From: a virus
Length of the DNA: 64,000 nucleotides
Reading direction: 5' to 3' (one strand)
IMG/VR virus record: IMGVR_UViG_3300045107_000039
Span: 16,476-80,475 of that record
The notes beneath the pieces are model-generated. The model saw only the letters and a list, made by a program, of their open reading frames with translations, searched no databases and was not told where the DNA came from. Position numbers and translations under genes: made by a program. Of the stretch, positions 41,063-49,525 are shown one piece after another (within the stretch, counting starts at the first letter, position 1; the number at the start of each line of letters is the position of its first letter).

Positions 41063-41229
41063 TGCCGTTCCCCTGGTCCGCTTGGCTCGCCTCCCTCGAC
41101 GGCAATCTGCTGCCGCTCCTCGTTACAATCGGCTTCCAGGCGGTATACTACTTCTACGGCCTCTACCGCTTACTCAGCGGTAAGGGGCCGTTGCCCACAT
41201 TAGACAACCCCGACGTGCCCGATATATAA
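41062..41229 (+). CDS. Small membrane peptide, 55 aa
   Basis: ATG shares a base with the preceding TGA. MPFPWSAWLASLDGNLLPLL then VTIGFQAVYYFYGLYRLLSG is one hydrophobic helix with a Pro-rich tail. Confidence 0.5.
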   Translation: MPFPWSAWLASLDGNLLPLLVTIGFQAVYYFYGLYRLLSGKGPLPTLDNPDVPDI

Positions 41230-41233
41230 GGGC

Positions 41234-41407
41234 ATGAGCAAGACCCAACCCAAGACCCGCCAAGACTGCGTGGCCCTCTGTAAACAGTACGGCTTTGGCC
41301 TCGACGCCTTCCTCAAAGAGAACACCCGCCCCGACTGGACGAAGGTCTACCGGGAAATCCTACTCCGAGTCGGTGCCTCAAATTACGGCCGACGAGTCAG
41401 CGGGTAA
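41234..41407 (+). CDS. Small basic protein, 57 aa
   Basis: ATAAGGGC precedes ATG 41234. MSKTQPKTRQDCVALCKQYG, then a basic end NYGRRVSG. It could bind nucleic acid. It is followed by two tandem GTAACTTGAC repeats. Confidence 0.5.
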   Translation: MSKTQPKTRQDCVALCKQYGFGLDAFLKENTRPDWTKVYREILLRVGASNYGRRVSG

Positions 41408-41438
41408 AATGTAACTTGACGTAACTTGACACGAGGTA

Positions 41439-42131
41439 ATGATGCTGCACCACCTACTGTTCCCTCAGTACAAAGACCGCAAGTGGAAGCACCTGAACCT
41501 CGACGAAGAGTCGCAGCAGAACACCAACCTGTTCACCAACCCACTCCTCGATCCCAAGACCTGTGAAACCTGGGTCAAGGGACTCCACGCCCGTGACGGG
41601 ATCGACTTCTCCTACGGCGGCTGGATGGAAGACCGGATGTGGCTCTGGCGGGGTCACTACCAAAAGCCCGGCCACACGATCCACGTCGGCGTGGACTACA
41701 ACGTCCCGCCCGACACGCCCGTCTACCTACCCGGTCCGGGACGCCTCATCTTAATGGAAGAAGACCCGGACCGCACCGGCGGCTGGGGCACCCGCATGAT
41801 CTTCCAGATGGGCACCTTCGAGACGGGCACCCTGTTCGTCACCTTCGCCCACCTGTGGAACGCCTACGGCTTCGTCGGTCGCAGCTACGAGAAGGGGCAC
41901 ATGCTCGGCGAAGTCGGCAGCTACCCGCACAACGGCAACTGGTTCCCACACCTACACGTCCAGGTGCAGCGGAAGTACGACCCGACTGCGGACGGCTACC
42001 AGCGGTACACCGAGCAACTGGAGTCCGAGTTCCCCAACCCGGAGCAAGTGCTGTGTCTGAACGAGCCATGTGTAAGACCTGCCCCTTCAACCGAGAGTCC
42101 CCGTTGTACGACGGCAGCGGCGAATGGGTAG
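41439..42131 (+). CDS. M23 (LytM) zinc peptidase-like protein
   Basis: 230 residues. GHTIHVGVDYNVPPDTPVYL gives H-x-x-x-D, and GNWFPHLHVQVQRKYD gives H-x-H, the LytM zinc site. GYFVTFAHLWNAYG-type strand lies between. Known members cut peptidoglycan cross-links. No signal peptide is seen, so it may act as a lysin or on the virion. Two GTAACTTGAC repeats lie just upstream. Confidence 0.75.
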   Translation: MMLHHLLFPQYKDRKWKHLNLDEESQQNTNLFTNPLLDPKTCETWVKGLHARDGIDFSYGGWMEDRMWLWRGHYQKPGHTIHVGVDYNVPPDTPVYLPGPGRLILMEEDPDRTGGWGTRMIFQMGTFETGTLFVTFAHLWNAYGFVGRSYEKGHMLGEVGSYPHNGNWFPHLHVQVQRKYDPTADGYQRYTEQLESEFPNPEQVLCLNEPCVRPAPSTESPRCTTAAANG

Positions 42132-42310
42132 AGACAATCGAGAACGGCGGCGGAAGCAAGGACATCCCCATCGGGTGTCACTCAATCCCTGGCGGGCAGG
42201 TCGGGATGCAGTGGGAGCAGCCCGATCCTGAGAAGCAGTGCGTTGGTCATCGTGAGTACCTTCACCTGGAGATGCTATGTCGTACACTCCCCGCATCCTG
42301 CAAACCATGA
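42068..42310 (+). CDS. Small Cys-rich protein, 80 aa
   Basis: MCKTCPFNRESPLYDGSGEW carries C-x-x-C-P, then IPIGCHSIPGG and CVGHREYLHLEMLC provide more Cys/His. Looks zinc- or iron-sulfur-binding. It overlaps the M23 gene by 64 bases in another frame; weak ribosome site. Confidence 0.45.
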   Translation: MCKTCPFNRESPLYDGSGEWVETIENGGGSKDIPIGCHSIPGGQVGMQWEQPDPEKQCVGHREYLHLEMLCRTLPASCKP

Positions 42311-42507
42311 ACGAGATCGAGCTTCTGTTCGGCATCAAGCTGGAGGAAGCGGCACGCAAAGGCGAACTCGCCAACATCCTCTGCAACCTCGTCCTCGACG
42401 CCCAACACGACACGAAGGTGGCCGAGAGCATCCGGCACACCGCCTGCCTACTCGACGGCATGGGCTGGTTGAGCAAGCCCGAACGGTCAGGACTCAGGGT
42501 TAAGTAA
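42277..42507 (+). CDS. Small helical protein, 76 aa
   Basis: MSYTPRILQTMNEIELLFGI, then helices with AESIRHTACLLDGMGWLSKP. It overlaps both neighbours. No family recognised. Confidence 0.45.
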   Translation: MSYTPRILQTMNEIELLFGIKLEEAARKGELANILCNLVLDAQHDTKVAESIRHTACLLDGMGWLSKPERSGLRVK

Positions 42508-43549
42508 CGGTGATGGTCTGGCCGTTACGGAAGCTGCTGGTTGTTACGCCGTCAGTGAACTCGGCCTCGAACCGCAACGTCGTGCCGACCAAGAAAGGCG
42601 CACCGGCATCATAGTCAATCGGCTTGGTGCCGGGCACCGAAAGGATTTGATTGAACCCACCCCCGTTAACTTCCAGGTAGATGTTGATCGTCAGGTTCGG
42701 TTGAGCCGTCGTCCAGTCCAACCGGAATATCTGCTGGGTAGTCTGGTTCGTCACACCGAAGCCACGAACGAAGTCCGGGACGGTGTTGCAAACAAAGCTG
42801 TAGTCCACCCACGGGCTGAACTGAGTCGGCGACGGCGGACTGTAAGACGTGTCCTGGTTGCGGGCACGGAAGTAATAGGTATTTCCATACACGAAGTCCC
42901 CAGGGCCAAAGTTCCCAGGCGAGATTTCCTCTCCCCAACTGTCAGAGACGGGCGGCACCGTCGTGTCGTCCCAAATCGCATACTCATCAAAGAAGTCCAC
43001 GCCGTTGAGTTTCGGCTGGAAGTGCATGTACCAGCCGGGCACCACGTCCCAGGTGTACTCGAACCCGCTACCGTCCTGCGGCAACTGAGATACACTGAAG
43101 CCAGTCAACGCCGGAGCCGAACTTGCCGAATCCACGGAGTTCGGAGCCTGACCCGCCACCAACCCGCCGCCCGTCGGAGTGATTCGATAGTTAACAGTTC
43201 TTAACGCCTGCCCAGCCGCCAACTCACCACCCGTCGGAGTGAGGCGGTAGTTAACAGTTCTTAACGCCTGTCCTGAAACCTCCCCACCGCCGAGTGCCAC
43301 TTCCGAGATTACATCCCCCGCATCTCCTGGTACAATGGAGACATTAGCCGACCCCGCAAGGACCGCACCGCCTCGGCCAGTACGATACGAGCCGCCAACG
43401 CCACGAACCGGACTTGGCGTGAACAGTTGGCAGACCGTTACGGCGGCAAGATACGCACGGCGGTCCGAGGGTGCCGTGCGTATCTTGCCCTCGACGCAAT
43501 AGATGTAGCCGCTCTTTTTGCAGCGGAAAAATTGGCATGGCAGAGTCAT
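42500..43549 (-). CDS. Tail-like protein with 20-residue repeats
   Basis: 349 residues. Two and a half copies of GQALRTVNYRxTPTGGxLxA lie near residues 95-135. The C-terminal two-thirds is beta-rich with FEYTWDVVPGWYMHFQPKLN and RGFGVTNQTTQQIFRLDWTT, fibronectin-like. A host-surface or tail role is inferred. The repeats are also visible as 60-base DNA units. Confidence 0.5.
   Translation of the reverse strand: MTLPCQFFRCKKSGYIYCVEGKIRTAPSDRRAYLAAVTVCQLFTPSPVRGVGGSYRTGRGGAVLAGSANVSIVPGDAGDVISEVALGGGEVSGQALRTVNYRLTPTGGELAAGQALRTVNYRITPTGGGLVAGQAPNSVDSASSAPALTGFSVSQLPQDGSGFEYTWDVVPGWYMHFQPKLNGVDFFDEYAIWDDTTVPPVSDSWGEEISPGNFGPGDFVYGNTYYFRARNQDTSYSPPSPTQFSPWVDYSFVCNTVPDFVRGFGVTNQTTQQIFRLDWTTAQPNLTINIYLEVNGGGFNQILSVPGTKPIDYDAGAPFLVGTTLRFEAEFTDGVTTSSFRNGQTITVT
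43151..43270 (-). repeat. Two 60-base direct repeats inside a tail-like gene
   Basis: GTTAACAGTTCTTAACGCC recurs exactly 60 bases apart (43190 and 43250), with CCCGTCGGAGTGA before each. The unit encodes 20 residues in frame, so copy number could vary by slippage. Confidence 0.75.
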
Positions 43550-43581
43550 ACCAGTATGTAGACTAATAGCGAGGACAATCG

Positions 43582-43824
43582 GTGGACATCCAGGCTTTAC
43601 GAAAGCAAGGCTTCTACATCGTCATCAAGACCTGGAACCACGGGCCGGACATCTACGTCGCTCACTTCCCGACCCAAGACGAGGCAGAAGAGTTCGGCCG
43701 GGCCGAAGGGGCGAAGCTGCCGAACCGCTTGCTCGACAAGAGCGTTGAGCGGCAGGAGTGGATCGAAGTCATTCACCCGGACACGAACCGCCGCTCCCTG
43801 TGCGGCCCGGCGATGGAGTTCTGA
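43582..43824 (+). CDS. Small alpha/beta protein, GTG start, 80 aa
   Basis: GTG 43582 after GCGAGGACAATCG. MDIQALRKQGFYIVIKTWNH, then PTQDEAEEFGRAEGAKLPN. Looks like a small single-domain protein. No family recognised. Confidence 0.5.
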   Translation: MDIQALRKQGFYIVIKTWNHGPDIYVAHFPTQDEAEEFGRAEGAKLPNRLLDKSVERQEWIEVIHPDTNRRSLCGPAMEF

Positions 43825-43825
43825 A

Positions 43826-44158
43826 ATGTTCCGCTGGCTCTACAAGAAGACCCCCTGCGACGACAGCGTTCGCACCGTGCTGCTCAGCGGCCTCCGTACC
43901 AAGACGGTCTACCGTGGCGGCGAACACGTCCAAGTCAACTGGTTCTGGGGATTGATGAAGGCCACGATGTCCACCCTATTCAATCCGGGAACGTGGTTCT
44001 ACTATTACGGACACTCGCTCCGGGTCACGGTCAGCCGGGAGTCCACCGGCCTCTGCATCAAGAAGCGGCCGGGGCGGTTCTACTACCACATCCTCTGGTG
44101 GCACGGCGAGATTGGCTGGTCGTTCCCCTGGAGGGCTTACGCCGTAGGGAAGCCATGA
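43826..44158 (+). CDS. Small basic aromatic protein, 110 aa
   Basis: ATG two bases after the previous stop. MFRWLYKKTPCDDSVRTVLL, then WFYYYGHSLRVTVSR and FYYHILWWHGEIGWSFPW. Aromatic and basic, possibly membrane- or nucleic-acid-associated. Stop overlaps the next ATG. Confidence 0.5.
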   Translation: MFRWLYKKTPCDDSVRTVLLSGLRTKTVYRGGEHVQVNWFWGLMKATMSTLFNPGTWFYYYGHSLRVTVSRESTGLCIKKRPGRFYYHILWWHGEIGWSFPWRAYAVGKP

Positions 44159-44496
44159 AGTACAAGTACAACGCCGACCTGGAAATCCAGCACATCGGCC
44201 TCGGCGACCGGCTCGCCAACTTCTTCCACGGGGCGGAAGCCCTGATCCTGGTCCGGGAGGAAGACTACAAGAAGTTCCCCGGCGGCGAGGGCTACGTCAT
44301 CGCCAGCTTCGACAAGAACGGCTTCTGTAACAACGCCTCGTCTGAACACCGGCAGGACAAGGCGTGGGACGAGTTCTACCGGATCATGTGCGAAATGCGA
44401 AAGGAGACTCCCGATGGACATGTTCGTGACGATGCCGACGATTACGACCCCGACGACTCCATCAGCAACTTCATCCGTGAACTCAACGGCGGTTAA
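44155..44496 (+). CDS. Unknown acidic protein, 113 aa
   Basis: ATGA overlap with the upstream gene. MKYKYNADLEIQHIGLGDRL, then an acidic C-terminus DDADDYDPDDSISNFIREL. No family recognised. Confidence 0.5.
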   Translation: MKYKYNADLEIQHIGLGDRLANFFHGAEALILVREEDYKKFPGGEGYVIASFDKNGFCNNASSEHRQDKAWDEFYRIMCEMRKETPDGHVRDDADDYDPDDSISNFIRELNGG

Positions 44497-44677
44497 GGTC
44501 GCCCTGGGCCACACCAAGACCACCGCCTTTTCGCTCCCAAACAGCAAGATCGTGTGGAGCGAGGCCCACATGGACACCACGAAGGACCGCAAGCGGGTCC
44601 GGCTGCGGCGGACGGTTGACGGCAAGACATACACGAGGTATGTTACTCCTCACACCCCCGTCATCGCTCAAGTGTAA
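44414..44677 (+). CDS. Small Thr-rich protein, 87 aa
   Basis: AAAGGAG sits 8 bases before ATG 44414, which lies inside the preceding gene (83-base overlap). MDMFVTMPTITTPTTPSATS, then a basic second half (KDRKRVRLRRTVDGKTYTR). The overlap makes the exact start uncertain. Confidence 0.4.
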   Translation: MDMFVTMPTITTPTTPSATSSVNSTAVKVALGHTKTTAFSLPNSKIVWSEAHMDTTKDRKRVRLRRTVDGKTYTRYVTPHTPVIAQV

Positions 44678-44722
44678 GACGCACACGAGAAAGACACGGG
44701 GCTGACACGGAGAGTTGCACTA

Positions 44723-45013
44723 ATGCAAGACGAACAAGTGGACTGGCTGAAGTCGATGCACAAGTCTGGCATGCACGTCCTCTGGAAAGCTCCCGAAGGC
44801 GACTTCCAGGCCGTCATCGGCTTCAGCAGCCAACGCCCGCACATCATGTTCGTGGCGACCGAGACGAGCTTGAACCAGGAGAACACCCCGCCACAAAAGA
44901 AGGACTCGATTGTGGAAATGGACGTGAGGAAGTTGTTCATCAAAGACTTCACCGTTCTCCACAAGGTCGAAATCCCCGTCGAACTCCGTGATCCGGTTTT
45001 CATGAACCTCTAA
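44723..45013 (+). CDS. Unknown protein, 96 aa
   Basis: MQDEQVDWLKSMHKSGMHVL, then EMDVRKLFIKDFTVLHKVEI. An alpha/beta single domain. No family recognised. Confidence 0.5.
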   Translation: MQDEQVDWLKSMHKSGMHVLWKAPEGDFQAVIGFSSQRPHIMFVATETSLNQENTPPQKKDSIVEMDVRKLFIKDFTVLHKVEIPVELRDPVFMNL

Positions 45014-45125
45014 CTGATGGAGGGACACCAGACCAATAACCTACTAACAAAACCGCCCGCAGCCGACCCTTAACGTAACAACGGAATCACCCCAATCGCC
45101 CCAGGGGCGAATAAGGACTCCATAC
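45014..45125. other. Short noncoding gap
   Basis: 112 bases, with CGCCCCAGGGGCG, a small palindrome, just before the next gene. No other signal seen. Confidence 0.3.
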
Positions 45126-45788
45126 ATGATCTTCACCATCGACAACAACAGTCCCGCCGTCGTCCGCTTCATCCCGGTCCAGCCCGTCTCCCACTCCATC
45201 CACACCCTCAAAAACAAACAATACTCCTGCACCGCCTTCAAGAACAAAATCCCCTGCCCCATCTGCGACCTGCGGAACGTCTTCTACAAGGACGCCGAGA
45301 ACGCCGCCACCGAGAAGTCCCGGCGGGACTACAACGAGTTCGCCCGTGCCCTCCGGCCCATCGAGAAGCACTTCATCGCCATGATCGACCGGGCACACCC
45401 GGAACAGGGAGTCCGCATCCTCGCCGCCTCCAAGTGGCTCTACCAGACCATCCTTGAGGGGTGGGTCACGCACCCCTGCCCTCCCCCCGAGCCGAAGTGG
45501 TGGCACTTCCTCGCTCGCCTCAAGCGGTGGTGGACCCGCTACAAGCGGCCGACATCCGCCCTCGACGAGCTTCAGGGCGTGGACTTCATCATCCGACGGA
45601 AGATGAAGAACGCCGGGGCACACGCCTTCGCCACCTACGAAGACTCCACCTACGCCAAAGTCTGCTCGCCCATCAGTAAAGACCCCGCCCAGATCGAAGC
45701 CTGGAAGCGGGAGGCGGAAGAGAAGCTGAACGCCCTCGTCATTCCGCCGCCCTCCACGGAGTTCTCGGCCTCACACAACCCAATCTGA
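45126..45788 (+). CDS. gp32-like single-stranded DNA-binding protein
   Basis: 220 residues. HSIHTLKNKQYSCTAFKNKI then PCPICDLRNVFYKDAEN and EYNEFARALRP-type helices resemble the zinc-containing OB core of T4 gp32 (H-x-n-C...C-P-x-C). The central part has aromatic strands (KHFIAMIDRAHPEQ) and the C-terminus is acidic. A replication role follows from the family; the call is by motif resemblance only. Confidence 0.55.
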   Translation: MIFTIDNNSPAVVRFIPVQPVSHSIHTLKNKQYSCTAFKNKIPCPICDLRNVFYKDAENAATEKSRRDYNEFARALRPIEKHFIAMIDRAHPEQGVRILAASKWLYQTILEGWVTHPCPPPEPKWWHFLARLKRWWTRYKRPTSALDELQGVDFIIRRKMKNAGAHAFATYEDSTYAKVCSPISKDPAQIEAWKREAEEKLNALVIPPPSTEFSASHNPI

Positions 45789-45805
45789 AGGAAGGACGGC
45801 CACGG

Positions 45806-46387
45806 ATGGCTGAATTCACCGCCGACAAAGACATAGAAGAACGCATCGCCGACGGGGCCGAGCGGCGGGAGCGGGTGGTCCGCTCGGCCCTGGGCATTGA
45901 GAAAGCCTCCCAGGAGGAAGACATCCTCCTGGGAATCGACGGCTGGAGGGATCGGGCGTCGTGGCAAATGAAGGCCCGTGACCCGAACCAAAAGAGCGGC
46001 AAGGGCGACCTGCTGCAAGACCTGTACGAGAACCGGGACGGCACCGAATGGAAGAAGGGCCGTGACCACCCGGAAACCTGCAAGGCCGACTTCATCTCTT
46101 TACTGAACGACGAGGAAGACGAGATCGCCGTCTTCCGGGGCAAGCGGGTGCGGGAGATCACGACAGCGGTCCACCAGGAGTGGGTCGCCGCCGGGAAGCC
46201 CAGCCTCTTCACCAGCACCGTGTTCGACGGCTGCCAAATCCGCAAGTTCAACGACCCCCGAAGCGGCACCCCCAAGTACGCCGCCTTCCTTCCTCGTAAA
46301 TACTGCCTCTTCCGGGTGCGGCGGGTCGAGGGCCGGTGGGAGATGGGGAATTGGGTGAACGGGAAGTGGGTTAAGAAGGATGGCTGA
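45806..46387 (+). CDS. Unknown protein, 193 aa
   Basis: Ile/Glu/Arg-rich N-terminal helices (MAEFTADKDIEERIADGAER), then basic and aromatic C-terminal strands (FRVRRVEGRWEMGNWVNGKW). It follows the gp32-like gene by 17 bases. A partner in DNA metabolism is possible but not shown. Confidence 0.5.
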   Translation: MAEFTADKDIEERIADGAERRERVVRSALGIEKASQEEDILLGIDGWRDRASWQMKARDPNQKSGKGDLLQDLYENRDGTEWKKGRDHPETCKADFISLLNDEEDEIAVFRGKRVREITTAVHQEWVAAGKPSLFTSTVFDGCQIRKFNDPRSGTPKYAAFLPRKYCLFRVRRVEGRWEMGNWVNGKWVKKDG

Positions 46388-46598
46388 GTTCGTCTTCTCC
46401 ATCGCCCTGCTCATGGCGATGCCCGCCGCACTCGTCATGACGGGGCTGTTCTTCATCTTCATGGGCTTGATGGCCCTCTGGGTTGTCGGTATGATAATCC
46501 ACTGCGTCGTCGCCATTCACGACACGCTTTTCGTCACAAACAGGAGACACGGATGTCCACGCAATCCAGTCCCGCCTTGCAACAAGCCGAAGACGTAA
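46380..46598 (+). CDS. Two-helix membrane protein, 72 aa
   Basis: MAEFVFSIALLMAMPAALVM then FFIFMGLMALWVVGMIIHCV are two membrane helices. It overlaps both neighbours. The tail is basic. Confidence 0.55.
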   Translation: MAEFVFSIALLMAMPAALVMTGLFFIFMGLMALWVVGMIIHCVVAIHDTLFVTNRRHGCPRNPVPPCNKPKT

Positions 46599-46852
46599 AG
46601 GTCTTCATCCGCCTCTACTCCACGGGGGTGAAGCACAACGGCCGGACCGTCCTCGAAGTCCCGATCAAGACCAACACCTTCCTGGGTTCCCCCGACAGCC
46701 CGCTCTCGTCCCTCGGCTGGGCCGTCATTCAGGAACTCGTCCAGATGACCCGGTACTCTAGCACGGAAGCAGGTGCGGCCGACGTTGACCGGCTCATCAA
46801 ATTTCTTACGGAGCTTAAGGCCAAAGAAATGAACATCTCGGCCTCGAAGTGA
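46553..46852 (+). CDS. Unknown protein, 99 aa
   Basis: GGAGACACGG precedes ATG. MSTQSSPALQQAEDVKVFIR, then EVPIKTNTFLGSP and a Lys-rich end. The stop is followed at once by the promoter of a small RNA. Confidence 0.5.
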   Translation: MSTQSSPALQQAEDVKVFIRLYSTGVKHNGRTVLEVPIKTNTFLGSPDSPLSSLGWAVIQELVQMTRYSSTEAGAADVDRLIKFLTELKAKEMNISASK

Positions 46853-46853
46853 C

Positions 46854-46881
46854 TTGACACCGGCCGAGTTCGTAATAAGAT
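46854..46881 (+). promoter_or_regulatory. Sigma70 promoter of small RNA 1
   Basis: TTGACA (46854-46859), 16 bases, TAAGAT (46876-46881). Downstream lies no protein gene on this strand. Confidence 0.75.
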
Positions 46882-46887
46882 GCGTGT

Positions 46888-46984
46888 GCAGTCCCAATGC
46901 TGTCTCATTGGGTGGTGGATCGGCGACGGGAAACCGTCTTGCCCCCGCAAACAGCCCAGGAGAAATCCTGGGCTGTTTTGTTTT
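46888..46984 (+). ncRNA. Small RNA 1, about 95 nt
   Basis: CCCAAT/ATTGGG hairpin, then GACGG-GAAA-CCGTC with a GNRA loop, then the terminator ACAGCCCAGG/CCTGGGCTGT followed by TTTTGTTTT. Promoter, two hairpins and terminator form a complete unit with no start codon. The 3' end meets the convergent tail gene. Confidence 0.7.
46951..46984 (+). terminator. Intrinsic terminator of small RNA 1
   Basis: ACAGCCCAGG pairs with CCTGGGCTGT, loop AGAAAT, tail TTTTGTTTT. Confidence 0.85.
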
Positions 46985-48983
46985 AGCTCGGCGGACTGTA
47001 GTTGACGGAGTGGTCGATGATCTGATTCGCCCCGTCCTGGTCGCCCTCGAACGTGTACACCACCCGCTCCTCGTTCCCCGGCACGAACGACCCGTTGTAG
47101 ATGTCCGTCACCTGCGCCCCGTAGAACGTGTTCATCGAGTAGATGACCTGATCGATGTTCCCCTGGAAGACGCTCAGCCCGCCGCTCGCCGCCCCGATCA
47201 CCGGGAAGTTGTTCTCAAGCTCAACCTCGCCGATCACCTGCCCGTCGCTGACCACCTGCACCCCGTCGATGAACAGGTTGTAGGTGTTGAAATTCGTCCC
47301 CTCGACGTTGAACTGATCCCACGTCAGGACGACGTGGTGCCAGTTGGACAACAAGTCCAACCCGTCGTAGTCGTAAGTCACCATCAACTCGCCCACCGCC
47401 TGTCCGTACACGATGTCGCCGCTGCTCGTCAGCCCCAGGTTGATACCGCCGCTCGCATTGTACGCCGTGCTGAACAACCCGTACCCGAAGATGTCGCCCA
47501 TCGTGGCGGCGTTGAACCACAACGCTATCGAACCCCGCTTGTTGAACAACCCCTGGTCGTTGAACGTGATCGCAATCAGGTTGAACCCGTCCATCACGAC
47601 CGAGTGCGGCGAGATGGAGGACAACTGAGCCGGGGTGTTCTCCTCCAGCGTCAGGCTGTTAATAATGCCGGGGTTGTTGCCGTAGTTGATATTAGCAGGC
47701 GGGATGCTGACCGACGCCACGGCGTAGTCGCTCACCCAGCCCGGCGTCGTCCCGATGGACTGGATTTGGAAGTTCATCGTGCTGTTACGCCACGCCTCGT
47801 CGAAGTTCAGGGCGTACCCGGTGCTGTTCAGGTCCGTGATGTCGAACTCGATCCCGAACGTCGTTTCCGTAACGTGCAGGTGGTCGATCAGCGACACGTC
47901 GGTGTACGGGTAACTCCAGTTCAACTGGATGTAGGTGCCGTCCCCCTCGACGAAGTTGGCCGTCAGGTTTTGAATCTGCGGCGTCCAGTACATGTAGGCG
48001 AAGGCGTCCCCGCTGAACCCGTTGCCCGTCGTCAGCGTCTTGAACGTCCAGATTATCATCTGGCTCGTGTAGTCGGAGATGTTCAGCGGGATGCTCAACG
48101 AAGTCTGGTCTTTCGGCGTCGTCTGGTTGACGTAGTGGCCGTCGGTGTTGGAACTCAACTCGTACTCGTCGAACGTGCCGTAATTCCGCATGTCCAGCCA
48201 CGACAGGTCGGCGTTGCCCGTGTCCGGGTTCCAGTGGGCCTCTACCCCCAGCACCACCGGGTTCAGGCTGCCCAGGGTCACAGGGTTGGCGAAGCCCGGC
48301 TGACTGTACAGGATGCGGCCCGAAGCCATGTACGCAATGACGTAGAAGTTGAGCGTCTGCCCGACCCACTGCGGGTCCGCCGAGAAGGAGGCGAACGTCC
48401 CCGAGAACACCTGCTGGTTGTAGAACAGCGAGTCCTCCCGGATTTCCCAATACTTCACATACGACGTGTCAATCGGGTACGTCCACCCGATGTTAATAGC
48501 AAACGAATCCGGGTCGTACCCCGCCTTCACGAACTCTGGGGCCGGGGCGAAGAACATCTCGCTGTCAATGCAAGTCCCGAGATCGCCGCCCACCAGACTG
48601 CACAGGTGCCAAGTGAGCGAGTTGCTGTCGTACACGTTTAGGTTGATCGGGATGTCGAGCGAAGTCAGACTCGTGTCCGAGTAGTCCGTCGTCTGGTACT
48701 CGGTCGAGTCGCTGCACTCCAGTCGCAACCCGTCGATGGGCGTCGTCGGATTCTCCCACGTCAGATGGGCGATCCCGTTCGGCAAGTCATAGGTCGCCAC
48801 GAAGTTACTGAAGAACGGGTTTCCACCGCCTCCTCCACCGCCTCCCGCCCCGTTCAAGACTTGTGGCAACGAATTGCTAATCTGGTTGGGGCGGAAGGAG
48901 TCGCCGAGCAAACGGGCGAGGGCTTGGTTGTAGCCGAAGCTGCCCGGCTTGCGGAATTCGATTTCTACGGGGTTCAGTGACAT
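46983..48983 (-). CDS. Large tail/receptor-binding protein with LamG-like domain
   Basis: 666 residues. A short N-terminal part ends in a run of glycines (near residue 48). Then come about five beta-sandwich repeats with GxTHLTWENP / LSWLD / LNWSYP patterns, fibronectin-like. The last 220 residues read like a laminin-G/concanavalin lectin: GSIALWFNAATMGDIFGYGL, WHHVVLTWDQFNVEG, LFIDGVQVVSDGQVIGEV. Such proteins bind host glycans. Its stop overlaps the small RNA terminator. Confidence 0.7.
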   Translation of the reverse strand: MSLNPVEIEFRKPGSFGYNQALARLLGDSFRPNQISNSLPQVLNGAGGGGGGGGNPFFSNFVATYDLPNGIAHLTWENPTTPIDGLRLECSDSTEYQTTDYSDTSLTSLDIPINLNVYDSNSLTWHLCSLVGGDLGTCIDSEMFFAPAPEFVKAGYDPDSFAINIGWTYPIDTSYVKYWEIREDSLFYNQQVFSGTFASFSADPQWVGQTLNFYVIAYMASGRILYSQPGFANPVTLGSLNPVVLGVEAHWNPDTGNADLSWLDMRNYGTFDEYELSSNTDGHYVNQTTPKDQTSLSIPLNISDYTSQMIIWTFKTLTTGNGFSGDAFAYMYWTPQIQNLTANFVEGDGTYIQLNWSYPYTDVSLIDHLHVTETTFGIEFDITDLNSTGYALNFDEAWRNSTMNFQIQSIGTTPGWVSDYAVASVSIPPANINYGNNPGIINSLTLEENTPAQLSSISPHSVVMDGFNLIAITFNDQGLFNKRGSIALWFNAATMGDIFGYGLFSTAYNASGGINLGLTSSGDIVYGQAVGELMVTYDYDGLDLLSNWHHVVLTWDQFNVEGTNFNTYNLFIDGVQVVSDGQVIGEVELENNFPVIGAASGGLSVFQGNIDQVIYSMNTFYGAQVTDIYNGSFVPGNEERVVYTFEGDQDGANQIIDHSVNYSPPS

Positions 48984-48993
48984 GTCTTATCTA

Positions 48994-49308
48994 TTAGCAA
49001 GACCTGTAAATACCCTTCGTCAAATACCCGTGCCAGCCACAACACCCCACGCAGTTGATCGAGGGCGTCAGGGATAACGTCGTCGGATCGTCCGTAGAAC
49101 CTTCTAGGATGCCCCAGGACGGGCTTTCGGCAGGCTTCGGACTTCCCACCCGGATCGCTCCCCACCGGCCACAGCCGGGGCAAGCGAAGCCCAAATGCCC
49201 CTCCGCAATCCGCCACGTCTGGCCGGGTTCGGCCTGATCGGGGTAGTCAGCAGCTTTCCAGTTGAATAAGGTTGCGGCAACCGTCCGCTTGTTGTCTGTC
49301 TCAGCCAT
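48994..49308 (-). CDS. Zinc-ribbon protein, DUF6527-like
   Basis: 104 residues. HLGFACPGCGRWGAIRVG and SINCVGCCGWHGYLTKGIY carry two C-x-x-C sites. The W-H-G-x-L-x-x-G end resembles DUF6527 phage proteins as recalled. Role unknown. Confidence 0.55.
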   Translation of the reverse strand: MAETDNKRTVAATLFNWKAADYPDQAEPGQTWRIAEGHLGFACPGCGRWGAIRVGSPKPAESPSWGILEGSTDDPTTLSLTPSINCVGCCGWHGYLTKGIYRSC

Positions 49309-49471
49309 GTCCTAAGTACGGTTAATAACGAGTCCTAAGCGGCCGGGGGTAAAATCCTGGGCGGCGGAATTTTTGGACTTCGACATATAAAGAAAGGGTG
49401 GTGCGGTATCCGCAGGGCAGCCTGCCCCTGGGTACTTTTTTTGTAACATCGGCCCGAAATTGTTTAGAAAC
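49309..49471. other. Noncoding region with weak hairpins
   Basis: Contains GGGCAGCCTGCCC before TACTTTTTTT on the plus strand, a terminator-like element without an obvious upstream gene. No open frame. The minus-strand start of the zinc-ribbon gene has no clear promoter here. Confidence 0.35.
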
Positions 49472-49505
49472 AAAAAATGCAACAGCCCGCCGAGTGCGGG
49501 CTGTT
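49472..49505 (-). terminator. Terminator of the 37-gene array
   Basis: AACAGCCCGC pairs with GCGGGCTGTT over 5 bases; on the minus strand GCATTTTTTG follows. It closes the array transcript. Confidence 0.85.
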
Positions 49506-49525
49506 GTTACTCAACTCGCAGGGTG

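Noticed and set aside
46854-48641. Long plus-strand open frame opposite the LamG-type gene
   Set aside because: Antisense artefact; the minus strand shows repeated beta-sandwich motifs and a valid start.
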